From assembly GCF_014645495.1 (NCBI RefSeq), contig NZ_BMLV01000002.1:726082-790081 (forward strand): a stretch of 64,000 bases of DNA, in the 5' to 3' direction. Shown here in pieces: positions 43,101-50,273 of the stretch (positions are counted from its first letter, which is position 1; every line of letters begins with the position of its first letter). Origin of the DNA: Cloacibacterium rupense (GTDB lineage: Bacteria > Bacteroidota > Bacteroidia > Flavobacteriales > Weeksellaceae). Position numbers and translations under genes: made by a program. The notes beneath the pieces are model-generated. The model saw nothing but the letters and a program-made list of their open reading frames with translations. It ran no database searches and had not been told where the DNA came from.

Positions 43101-43558
43101 TCATAGGTAATGTAAGGATTGTCTAAATCTACCCAATATCCAATTTTTTCCGTCAAATCATTCCAAACATCGGTGTAACGCATTACAGCATTTCTACACG
43201 CTTGGTTGTATTCTTCTACAGTAATTTTTTTACCGATATCTTCTTTGGTAATTCCGAGTTCTTTTTCTACGCCTAATTCTACAGGCAAACCATGAGTGTC
43301 CCAACCTGCTTTTCTGAAAACTTGTTTTCCGTTTTGTGTTTGAAATCTGCAGAAAATATCCTTCAACGCTCTCGCCATTACGTGGTGAATTCCTGGCATT
43401 CCGTTGGCAGAAGGCGGTCCTTCGTAAAAAACGTATTCAGGTTTTCCTTCGCGTGTTTCTACGGATTTTTTAAACGTTTCATTGGTTTTCCAAAAATGAG
43501 CAACATTGTCTGCTACAGCATTTAGGTTCAGTTGCTTGTATTCTGTGAACTTCTTCAT
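40151..43558 (-). CDS. ileS: Isoleucyl-tRNA synthetase
   Basis: Class I synthetase of 1135 residues with the HIGH-type motif in PSANGMPGIHHVMARALKDI, the editing (CP1) domain with LAWTTTPWTLPSNTALAVG, the Trp-rich LSRSRYWGIPLP, and KMSKRLGNAIDP as KMSKS motif. KMSKR and the long C-terminal domain are features of the eukaryote-like IleRS clade that is often mupirocin-tolerant (family knowledge; not tested here). Just before LAWTTTPWTL it carries an odd ISNLESQISNL segment encoded by short repeats (42852-42886). Confidence 0.95.
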   Translation of the reverse strand: MKKFTEYKQLNLNAVADNVAHFWKTNETFKKSVETREGKPEYVFYEGPPSANGMPGIHHVMARALKDIFCRFQTQNGKQVFRKAGWDTHGLPVELGVEKELGITKEDIGKKITVEEYNQACRNAVMRYTDVWNDLTEKIGYWVDLDNPYITYEPKYMETVWWLLKQLYNKDLLYKGYTIQPYSPKAGTGLSSHELNQPGTYRDVSDTTVVAQFSVKQLSEKATEKISNLESQISNLSILAWTTTPWTLPSNTALAVGRDIEYVLVKTFNQYTFEPITIILARPLLEKQFGKKFAEGTDEDFANYTAESKTIPYQILAEFTGEDLAGTTYEQLIPWFLPAENPEKAFRVIIGDFVTTEDGTGIVHIAPTFGADDNRVAQENGIPPMLVKDENDNLVPLVDLTGRFLKGENVPELFSGKYIKNEYYDEGTAPEKSWDVELAILLKTENKAFKVEKYVHSYPHCWRTDKPVLYYPLDSWFVKMTSVRNRLVELNETINWKPKSTGEGRFANWLENVNDWNLSRSRYWGIPLPIWRSEDLKEQKVIGSVEELVNEIQKSIEAGLMTENPFKDFEIGNMSAENYAKIDLHKNIVDAITLVSDSGKPMKRESDLIDVWFDSGSMPYAQLHYPFENKEMIDSGKAFPADFIAEGVDQTRGWFYTLHAIGTTVFDSIAYKNVVSNGLVLDKNGQKMSKRLGNAIDPFETLQKYGPDATRWYMISNANPWENLKFDLEGIDEVRRKFFGTLYNTYSFFSLYANVDGFNYSEKEVENRPEIDRWILSELNLLVKDVTEFYEDYEPTKVARAINNFVNDNLSNWYVRLCRRRFWKGDYSEDKISAYQTLYTCLETVAKISAPIAPFFMDQLYQDLNAVTGKDNAESVHLTDFPKVDESLIDQNLVEKTHLAQTITSMVFSLRKKENVKVRQPLQKVMIPVLDKKTEEQILAVSELIKQEVNVKELQLINAEEASHLIVKQIKPNFKSLGQRLGKDMKTVAGEINNMTSEQIAALEKEGKMMISGYEINLADVEIFTKDIPGWTVTSEGKTTVALDLTITDDLKAEGIAREFINRIQNLRKDKDFDLTDRITIKLEENCPFKQELTNNEQYICTEVLSDKIEFVNSLPISEEIEIDEVNFKANVEKV
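42852..42886. repeat. GATTCGA-type repeat inside ileS
   Basis: Plus-strand sequence contains GATTCGA three times and related GAGATT units within 35 bases, in an otherwise normal coding region. On the coding strand it yields ISNLESQISNL in frame. Such units look like an intergenic simple repeat that was accepted into a variable loop. Confidence 0.6.
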
Positions 43559-43665
43559 TATATCTCGGTTTCTACTGTTAAATTTTAAGTCTGCGAATAT
43601 AATGATTTTTCGTGAATTTTTTATTAAGTTTTGTTTAAAATTGTTGGTTTTAAGAGAGTTAAGAT

Positions 43666-44160
43666 TTAATGGGTTTTCTCTTTCTTTTCTTTGAAAAACT
43701 TCATCAAAAAGTAGAAAATAAAACCTGCAATCACCGAAAAAAGACTTGCGAAGATTAAACTACCTATGATATATTGCAAGAGATTTTCTTTTACCGTTTC
43801 TAGGTTAAATTCTTGTTCTGTTAAAGGTTTTTCTCCACTAATAAAATAAGAGCCAAAAAATAGAGAAGCTGCAATAGTAAAGGGGACGAAAAATGGTAAA
43901 CTGATGATTTGAGAAAAAATAAAACTCAGAAATTTGTTAAGTTTAAGAATGACGGCAAGTGAAATTACCAACACCGAATGGAATCCCCAAAAAGGAGACA
44001 AACCAATAAAAATTCCTAGGGCAATAGAAAAAGCTTTGTTCTTATTACTTCCGTCGGTCTCTAAAATGTTTTCTTTGAAAAATCTCTTAAAACCTTTCCT
44101 GCGAAAATATCTGTAGAATATTTTCTGACTTTGGATGGAATTTTGGATGAAGTTTTTCAA
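43666..44160 (-). CDS. DUF2062 membrane protein
   Basis: The DUF2062 pattern is present: FSIALGIFIGLSPFWGFHSV, then ILKLNKFLSFIFSQIISLPF and a last helix LLQYIIGSLIFASLFSVIAG. The 164-residue protein has about three membrane helices. It is often linked to lipid or polysaccharide functions but has no proven role. The frame begins with TTG at 44160 (MKNFIQNSIQSQK); the only ATG upstream, at 44168, is out of frame and encodes a three-codon ORF. A promoter box lies at 44177-44184, so TTG is probably the real start. Confidence 0.8.
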   Translation of the reverse strand: MKNFIQNSIQSQKIFYRYFRRKGFKRFFKENILETDGSNKNKAFSIALGIFIGLSPFWGFHSVLVISLAVILKLNKFLSFIFSQIISLPFFVPFTIAASLFFGSYFISGEKPLTEQEFNLETVKENLLQYIIGSLIFASLFSVIAGFIFYFLMKFFKEKKEKTH

Positions 44161-44176
44161 TGGAACATAATTTTTA

Positions 44177-44184
44177 CAAATTTA
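44177..44184 (-). promoter_or_regulatory. -7 box of the DUF2062 gene
   Basis: Minus-strand TAAATTTG matches TAnnTTTG. It implies a transcript start near 44170, ten bases before the TTG start. Confidence 0.5.
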
Positions 44185-44255
44185 ATTTATTTTCAAATGA
44201 ACATTATTTAAATGAAAGTTAATTTGACTTTAATCAAAAAAAATAAGAGAAAAAC

Positions 44256-44283
44256 TTGGTTTAAAAAAAACTTCCTACTTTTG
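44256..44283 (+). promoter_or_regulatory. Promoter of topA
   Basis: TTG (44256-44258), 17 bases, TACTTTTG (44276-44283); the ATG at 44298 follows 14 bases after the box. Confidence 0.55.
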
Positions 44284-44297
44284 CAAAAATTTTGTGT

Positions 44298-46820
44298 ATG
44301 TCAAAAAATTTAGTAATCGTAGAGTCACCAGCAAAAGCGAAGACCATTCAGAAATATTTAGGGAAAGATTTTGAAGTGAAATCCAGTTTCGGACACATCA
44401 GAGATTTACCTAAAAAAGGAATGGGAATTGACTTGAAAACCTTCACGCCAGATTACGAAGTTTCTGCCGATAAAAAGAAACTCGTAACAGAATTGAAAGC
44501 GGCAGTGAAAAAAGCAGAAACAGTTTGGCTCGCTTCCGATGAAGACCGCGAAGGGGAAGCTATTGCGTGGCATTTGGCAGATGAATTAAAACTAAAAGAC
44601 GACAACACAAAACGAATTGTTTTCCACGAAATTACCAAAAATGCGATTTTAAAAGCGATTGAAAATCCTAGAAAAATTGATCAAAATCTAGTCAATGCGC
44701 AACAAGCAAGAAGAGTTTTAGACAGAATTGTAGGTTTCGAAATGTCGCCAGTTCTTTGGAAAAAAGTAAAAACCGGACTTTCAGCTGGTAGAGTTCAATC
44801 AGTTGCAGTGAGATTGGTAGTAGAAAGAGAACAAGAAATTAGAAATTTTAAATCAAGTTCAAGTTATAAAGTTGAAGGCGTTTTCACGAATGCTGAAAAA
44901 CAAGATATTTCTGCAAAACTAAAGAAAGATTTCACTAAAGAGAAAGAAGCGGAAGCCTTTTTAGAACAATCTCAAAATGTAGAGTTTAAAGTCCTCAATG
45001 TAGAAACTAAACCAGGTTCTCGTTCTGCTTCTGCACCTTTCACTACTTCTACTTTGCAACAAGAAGCGAGTAATAGATTGGGTTACAACGTAACATCTAC
45101 CATGAGAATTGCACAACGTTTGTACGAAGAAGGTTACATTACTTATATGAGAACCGATTCTGTGAATTTGTCTCAAGAAGCGATTAATTCTGCTAAAGAT
45201 TTTATAGAAAAAGAATTTGGGGCAGTTTATTCTTCGCCAAGAAATTACACAACGAAATCTTCATCTGCACAAGAAGCGCACGAAGCGATTCGTCCGACAG
45301 ATTTTTCTGTAAAATCGATTGGTGATGCTCAACTCAATAAATTATATCAATTAATATATAAGAGAACTTTGGCGTCTCAAATGGCGAATGCGAAAATTGA
45401 AAAAACCGTCATCGAAATCGGAAATTCTGCTTTGCCAAGTCATTTTGAAGCACAAGGTGAAGTAATTGTGTTTGATGGATTTTTAAAAGTTTATGGAATT
45501 ACAAAAACCGATGAAGATGACGAAGAAAACAACGAAAAATTGCTACCAAAAGTAAAAATCGGTGAAGTTTTAAGCTATAAAAAAATTACTGCCACCGAAA
45601 AATTCACCAAACCTGCTGCAAGATATACCGAAGCTGCTTTGGTAAGGAAATTAGAAGAATTAGGAATAGGGCGTCCTTCTACTTATGCTCCTACAATTCA
45701 AACGATTCAGAATAGAGAATATGTTGATAAACGCGAGATTCTTCCGCAAGAAAGAGAAATCGTGAAACTTTCTTTAGGGAAATCTGGTGTGAAAAAAGAA
45801 GTTTTGACTGAAAAATTTGGTGGTGATAAAAATAAATTTGTTCCTACAGATATTGGTGAAGTGGTGAATGAATTTTTAATCAATAATTTCAATGAAATTT
45901 TAGATTACGGTTTCACGGCAAAAGTAGAGCAAGATTTCGACGATATTGCCAATGGTTCAGAAAAATGGAAAGAAACTTTGAAAAGTTTTTATGATAATTT
46001 CCACCCAAAAATTGAAGATGTAGAAGAAAATGCAGACAGAGCAACTGGCGAAAGATTGCTAGGAAAAGATCCGAAATCTGGTAAGAATGTGTATGCAAGA
46101 ATGGGACGTTATGGTGCGATGATACAAATTGGTAAAGCAGATGACGAGCAAAAAACATACGCTTCGATTATGCAAAATCAAAATATCTCTACCATTTCTT
46201 TAGACGAAGCTTTAGATTTATTCAAATTGCCTTTTGATTTGAAAGAATTTGACGGGAAACCAGTTTCTGTAGGAGTAGGAAGATTTGGGCCTTACGTAAA
46301 ATGGGGAGAAGCATTTATTTCTGTAGGAAGAGGAACTGATCCGTTTTCGGTGACGCAAGAAATTGCAGAAAATTTCATCAAAGAAAAAATGGAAGCAGAT
46401 GCACCAGTTGCTACGTATAAAGGTGAACCTGTAACGAAAGGAACGGGGAGATTTGGGCCTTTTATCAAATATCAATCAATGTTTATCAATGTTCCTAAGA
46501 AATATAATTTTGATAATTTATCTCAAAGTGACATCAATGAATTGATAGAAGCGAAGATTGAAAAAGAAGCCAACCGATACATTCAGCAATGGGAAAAAGA
46601 AAAAATTTCTATTGAAAACGGAAGATGGGGCGCTTTTATAAGATTTGGGAAAGCAATGCTGAAAATTCCTAAAAAAGAGGACGGAAGTAAATTTGAAAAC
46701 GAAGAACTTTCTACCATTTCTCTTGATGAGGTGAAAAAATGGATTGTTGCTCAAGATAAAACGGCTTTTGCTGAAAAGAAAAAACCAGCGGTAAAGAAAC
46801 CAGCAACGAAGAAGAAATAA
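44298..46820 (+). CDS. topA: DNA topoisomerase I
   Basis: Type IA topoisomerase that relaxes negative supercoils. The Toprim domain starts LVIVESPAKAKTIQKYLG and has the acidic DRE in LASDEDREGEAIAWHLADEL. The catalytic Tyr is in EEGYITYMRTDSV, about residue 283. The C-terminal part lacks four-cysteine zinc fingers and instead has several TopA C-terminal repeats (for example GRYGAMIQIG, GRFGPYVKWG, GRFGPFIKY, GRWGAFIRFG) and ends in a Lys-rich tail (KKPAVKKPATKKK). ATG 44298 starts the conserved part. Confidence 0.96.
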   Translation: MSKNLVIVESPAKAKTIQKYLGKDFEVKSSFGHIRDLPKKGMGIDLKTFTPDYEVSADKKKLVTELKAAVKKAETVWLASDEDREGEAIAWHLADELKLKDDNTKRIVFHEITKNAILKAIENPRKIDQNLVNAQQARRVLDRIVGFEMSPVLWKKVKTGLSAGRVQSVAVRLVVEREQEIRNFKSSSSYKVEGVFTNAEKQDISAKLKKDFTKEKEAEAFLEQSQNVEFKVLNVETKPGSRSASAPFTTSTLQQEASNRLGYNVTSTMRIAQRLYEEGYITYMRTDSVNLSQEAINSAKDFIEKEFGAVYSSPRNYTTKSSSAQEAHEAIRPTDFSVKSIGDAQLNKLYQLIYKRTLASQMANAKIEKTVIEIGNSALPSHFEAQGEVIVFDGFLKVYGITKTDEDDEENNEKLLPKVKIGEVLSYKKITATEKFTKPAARYTEAALVRKLEELGIGRPSTYAPTIQTIQNREYVDKREILPQEREIVKLSLGKSGVKKEVLTEKFGGDKNKFVPTDIGEVVNEFLINNFNEILDYGFTAKVEQDFDDIANGSEKWKETLKSFYDNFHPKIEDVEENADRATGERLLGKDPKSGKNVYARMGRYGAMIQIGKADDEQKTYASIMQNQNISTISLDEALDLFKLPFDLKEFDGKPVSVGVGRFGPYVKWGEAFISVGRGTDPFSVTQEIAENFIKEKMEADAPVATYKGEPVTKGTGRFGPFIKYQSMFINVPKKYNFDNLSQSDINELIEAKIEKEANRYIQQWEKEKISIENGRWGAFIRFGKAMLKIPKKEDGSKFENEELSTISLDEVKKWIVAQDKTAFAEKKKPAVKKPATKKK

Positions 46821-46864
46821 ATTTTTCACGCATTGAGCGCAAAGATTTAGAATAAATATTAATT

Positions 46865-46890
46865 AAAGCGGACTTTGGTTCGCTTTTTTT
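46865..46890 (+). terminator. Terminator after topA
   Basis: AAAGCGGAC (46865-46873), TTTG loop, GTTCGCTTT (46878-46886), then T run. Confidence 0.85.
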
Positions 46891-46934
46891 AATGGAAAAT
46901 TATTTGGCTTTAGCCAAAACTTAAATTTTTAGGT

Positions 46935-46970
46935 GCAGAAGTTATTTTGTAAGTTTGTGGGAAAGGAAAA
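46935..46970 (+). repeat. Duplicated upstream segment, copy 1 (with -7 box)
   Basis: These 36 bases match 47574-47609 at 34 of 36 positions. The segment contains TAAGTTTG (46950-46957), a match to TAnnTTTG, and ends three bases before the ATG at 46974. Confidence 0.75.
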
Positions 46971-46973
46971 AAT

Positions 46974-47519
46974 ATGAAAATTCTTAAAGGTTGTCTTTCA
47001 GTGTTTTTAATTTTTGTTTTAATTATTTCTACAATTATTTCTATTTTCTTTTATAAGAAATCAAAAGCACATCAATTACAATATGATAAGGTAAATATTG
47101 TTTTGATGCAGTATGAAAATAAAATGAAAGAAAGAAATGCTATAGTTTTCAGAAATTACTCTGAAAAAGATAGTATATTTATTTTGGCGAAAAAATCTGA
47201 TTCTATTTTAAAGATTAAAAAAAGTTTAAAAGAACTTTTGTGGAACGAATTTTATTTGAGCAGCAAAACTTATGGAAATAAAAATTTTGAAAAAATTGAT
47301 GAAGAATTAAAATATTTGAATATTGATTATAATGGGCTGTTAAATGATTATCAATTAGCTTTTACAATTTTCCCAGCTAATTTGGTTAAGAATGAAACTC
47401 ATAAACGGTTTGATTTTTTTGATGTGAGTTATGCAGGAAATAATGTTGAAAAAATGAAAAAAAGAAAAGAAGTAGAACATTGGGTTGAAACAGGAGAATG
47501 GAAAGCCGAAAAAAAATAG
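46974..47519 (+). CDS. Divergent LemA-like membrane protein
   Basis: An N-terminal membrane helix (GCLSVFLIFVLIISTIISIF) precedes a helical domain. The final part, IDYNGLLNDYQLAFTIFPAN then LVKNETHKRFDFFDVSYAG, follows the LemA pattern (YN ... V ... YN ... FP.NL ... F), but the classical central LemA signature is absent. LemA proteins are membrane-anchored helical bundles of unclear function. The assignment is by eye and uncertain. Neighbours: topA terminator upstream, and a second small gene behind an almost identical promoter downstream. Confidence 0.5.
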   Translation: MKILKGCLSVFLIFVLIISTIISIFFYKKSKAHQLQYDKVNIVLMQYENKMKERNAIVFRNYSEKDSIFILAKKSDSILKIKKSLKELLWNEFYLSSKTYGNKNFEKIDEELKYLNIDYNGLLNDYQLAFTIFPANLVKNETHKRFDFFDVSYAGNNVEKMKKRKEVEHWVETGEWKAEKK

Positions 47520-47573
47520 ATACAACGTTCTAAGAGTTTGGGGCGGGTTTTTATATAAAGAAATTTTCTTTTA

Positions 47574-47609
47574 GCAGAAGTTATTTTGTAAGTTTGTAAG
47601 AAAGGAAAA
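47574..47609 (+). repeat. Duplicated upstream segment, copy 2 (with -7 box)
   Basis: The second copy of the 36-base segment, with TAAGTTTG at 47589-47596; it ends four bases before the ATG at 47614. Two adjacent bases differ (AA for GG). Confidence 0.75.
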
Positions 47610-47613
47610 GCCA

Positions 47614-48087
47614 ATGAAAAAAGTATTCGTTTTCTTTTTATTCGTTTCAAATTTTATTTTTTCGCAGAATTATTTTGAAATTATAGATTTAAAGTCTTTC
47701 GAAAAAATTGACAACTATTGTGATTTAATTTCAACGAATAAGAATTTAAAAATAAAAATAATTGAAGGTGAAATTGAAAATCTAAATAAAGAAGTAATTG
47801 GAGGTTTCAGCATTTATGTTTATTACGATGAATTGAAGCACAAAAAAAGAATCTTACAACATACTTCGGTTAAATCATCAGAGACTATTGATTGTTACTT
47901 TTATAATGATGAAATTGTAAAAGTTATTATTAAGGAAGATAAATTTGAAAACAATGAATTAAAAAACTTGTCAACAGCTCATTATTATTTAAATAAAGGA
48001 AGTATTATTAAAACTTTTGGAGAAAATATTTGTAGTGATGCACAGTTGAAAAAGAAAATTGAAGATGTTTTAACTTTTTTAAAATAA
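47614..48087 (+). CDS. Small exported protein of unknown function
   Basis: A 157-residue protein with signal peptide MKKVFVFFLFVSNFIFSQN, then a mixed alpha/beta domain rich in Lys, Glu and Asn (IEGEIENLNKEVIGGFSIYV, YYLNKGSIIKTFGENICSD). Three cysteines are present after the signal peptide. No family is recognised. It is expressed from a promoter that duplicates the one before the LemA-like gene, which suggests that the two are co-regulated copies of one control region. Confidence 0.55.
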   Translation: MKKVFVFFLFVSNFIFSQNYFEIIDLKSFEKIDNYCDLISTNKNLKIKIIEGEIENLNKEVIGGFSIYVYYDELKHKKRILQHTSVKSSETIDCYFYNDEIVKVIIKEDKFENNELKNLSTAHYYLNKGSIIKTFGENICSDAQLKKKIEDVLTFLK

Positions 48088-48114
48088 ATGAAAATATAAT
48101 CAGAATCAAAACCA

Positions 48115-49191
48115 ATGAACATAGAAGACATAATAATTCCTCCAAAAAAAATAGAAACTCAACCTTGGCAATTGGGTCATGTAATCACGAATGAAATTCC
48201 AGAAAATGGTATTTTGTTGGTTTTTTGTAGCGATTACAGAGGCGGAAAAGGAAATGCAGTTGCCAAAAATTTTGATACGGTAAGAGAAGAATTTTATAAA
48301 CTTTCGAAATTTGATTTTGAAATCCCAATTTGTGATTTGGGAGACATTATTTCTGGAAAATCGCTTCAAGACACCCATTATATTTTACAAGAAATTCTTT
48401 CGGCGTGCTTGTATAAAAATACGGTTCCTATTGTTGTTGGCGGCGGAAATGATTTGTCGATTGCGATGATTCATGCGCTTAATTTCCATCAAAAAAACAT
48501 TAGATATACTCAAATTAATAACAAAATAGAACTTTCTAACGAAGGCGAAGAAATCTCTGAAAAGAACTTTTTGCAGAAAATTTTCAATTCAAAATTATTG
48601 AGTTTGAAAGATTATCATCATCTTGGTTATCAAAAACATTTGAACGAAATTGATGCAGTGAAACTGATGAAAAGTGTAGAATTTGATGTGGTGAGATTGG
48701 CAGAAATGATGGGAAATACCGATAGAATTGAGCCTTTCTTTAGAAGAGCAGATTTGGTAACGCTCAATTGTGATGCGGTGGAAAGTTTTGCAGAAGCTTT
48801 TTCTGTAAATCCTCAAATTAATGGTTTGAACAGAAGGGAAATTTGTGCCGTGATGAAAGAAGTAGGTTTGGGAGAAAATCTGAAAATGGCGGGGATTTTC
48901 AACTTTAATGCAGATGCAGAAAATATTCTGAACCATCAGTTGTTGGCTCAAATGATTTGGTATCTTTTGGAAGGAATTGATATCCAAAAAACGCATCCTA
49001 AAGAAAGAAAATATGATACTTTTTGGGTGTTGATTGATGATAGAGAATTTGCTTTCAAACGCGATACTTTCACAGGATTATGGTATTTCGGAAGTGACGA
49101 AAATATACAAAAATGTGTGCCTTGTTCGCAATATGAATATGATTTGGCGAAGAATGGAGTTTTGAGTGAAAGATTAATTGTGAAGTCGTAA
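48115..49191 (+). CDS. Arginase/formimidoylglutamase family protein with altered metal ligands
   Basis: The fold-defining segments of the ureohydrolase family are visible, for example TVPIVVGGGNDLSIAMIHAL and DLVTLNCDAVESFAEA. But GGDHS, which supplies a metal-binding His and Asp, reads GGGND, and the DxD-type metal site reads NCDAV. Key ligands for the two manganese ions therefore look changed, and ordinary arginase or formimidoylglutamase chemistry is doubtful. Its last codons overlap repeat copy B. The function is unknown; neighbours are topA and an exopolysaccharide operon. Confidence 0.65.
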   Translation: MNIEDIIIPPKKIETQPWQLGHVITNEIPENGILLVFCSDYRGGKGNAVAKNFDTVREEFYKLSKFDFEIPICDLGDIISGKSLQDTHYILQEILSACLYKNTVPIVVGGGNDLSIAMIHALNFHQKNIRYTQINNKIELSNEGEEISEKNFLQKIFNSKLLSLKDYHHLGYQKHLNEIDAVKLMKSVEFDVVRLAEMMGNTDRIEPFFRRADLVTLNCDAVESFAEAFSVNPQINGLNRREICAVMKEVGLGENLKMAGIFNFNADAENILNHQLLAQMIWYLLEGIDIQKTHPKERKYDTFWVLIDDREFAFKRDTFTGLWYFGSDENIQKCVPCSQYEYDLAKNGVLSERLIVKS

Positions 49192-49267
49192 AACTGTAAA
49201 ATCGTGAAGTTGTAAAATTGTAAAAAATTTTAAGCGATTTTACGACTTTACAAATCAACAACTTTAC
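49180..49267. repeat. Dispersed inverted repeat, copy B
   Basis: The right arm 49235-49267 differs at three of 33 positions from 20664-20696. The left arm includes 49188-49206 (GTAAAACTGTAAAATCGTG), an inverted copy of part of the right arm. The element overlaps the stop codon of the arginase-family gene and ends 12 bases before the ATG at 49280. Confidence 0.75.
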
Positions 49268-49279
49268 GAAAAAAAATAA

Positions 49280-50266
49280 ATGAAAATATCTGTAATTGTA
49301 CCAGTTTATAATGTAGAAAATTACCTAGAGAAATGTCTGAATTCTCTGGTGAATCAAACATTGGAAGAGATTGAAATTCTGGTGATTAATGATGGCAGTA
49401 CAGATAATTCTCAAAAAATAATTGATGATTTTCAAGAAAAATTTTCTCAAAAAATTAAAGCTTTTTCTAAAGAAAATGGTGGTTTGAGCGATGCTAGAAA
49501 TTTTGGAATTGATAGAGCTTCTGGCGATTTTCTCGCTTTTGTAGATTCTGATGATTACGTTTCTGAAACTATGTTGCAAGAAATGTATGATTTGGCAATA
49601 AAAAATAATGCCGAAATGGTGATTTGCAACCTTCAAAAAGTAGATGAAAAAGGAAATGTGACTCAAACATTGAGACAAATTCCGAATATGCCAGAAAAAA
49701 TTGATTTGGAGAAAAACTTTTCGGTATTTTCTGATATTTCTTATTTTGCGTGTAATAAAATTTTCAAGCGAGAGCTTTTTGATGGGAAAAGATTTCAGAA
49801 AGGAATGCATTTCGAAGATATTGAACTGATTCCACAGATTTTGCTTCAATGTAAGACTATTGCAAAAACAGATGCTTTTCATTATCAGTATTTTGAGCGA
49901 AGTCATTCAATCTCAAAATCCCATACAGAGAGAGGTTTAGATATTTTAAAAGCGGTAGAAAATGTGGAGAAATCTTTTGAAAACTCAATTTATTCTTCTA
50001 GGCGAAAAGAGTTGAAAGGATTTCAGATTTTAGAAGGAGTTTATACGTTTTTGGCTTATATGGCTTTTGTAAAAGATGAGAGAGTTTTTAATAAAATGAA
50101 CCTTCAATTAAAGAAATTTATTAAAGAACGAGATATTTCTTTGAAAGAAATCTTTATTTATAAGCGTTTTGGAAGAAATTATCTATTATCTTTGCCTTAT
50201 AAAAAGATGATTTATTATCTTTTGTGTTTCTTTGGTCTAGAAACGTTAATGAGAAAAATTTTATAA
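49280..50266 (+). CDS. Family 2 glycosyltransferase
   Basis: GT-A fold glycosyltransferase with VIVPVYNVENYLEKCLNSLV, the nucleotide-sugar-binding ILVINDGSTDNSQKIIDDF and the DxD-type motif in FLAFVDSDDYVSETMLQEM. The 328-residue protein is of the EpsE/capsule type. It is the first gene of a compact polysaccharide operon and is separated from the next gene by seven bases. It probably adds a sugar to the lipid-linked repeat unit on the cytosolic side. Donor and acceptor are unknown. Confidence 0.9.
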   Translation: MKISVIVPVYNVENYLEKCLNSLVNQTLEEIEILVINDGSTDNSQKIIDDFQEKFSQKIKAFSKENGGLSDARNFGIDRASGDFLAFVDSDDYVSETMLQEMYDLAIKNNAEMVICNLQKVDEKGNVTQTLRQIPNMPEKIDLEKNFSVFSDISYFACNKIFKRELFDGKRFQKGMHFEDIELIPQILLQCKTIAKTDAFHYQYFERSHSISKSHTERGLDILKAVENVEKSFENSIYSSRRKELKGFQILEGVYTFLAYMAFVKDERVFNKMNLQLKKFIKERDISLKEIFIYKRFGRNYLLSLPYKKMIYYLLCFFGLETLMRKIL

Positions 50267-50273
50267 AACACAA

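Noticed and set aside
46518..46829. Minus-strand ORF at the 3' end of topA
   Set aside because: Shadow of the Lys-rich topA tail; composition is Phe/Arg-rich as expected from reversed AAA/GAA codons.
49325..49906. Minus-strand 193-codon ORF inside the GT2 gene
   Set aside because: Antisense to a clear glycosyltransferase; no start context or conserved motif.
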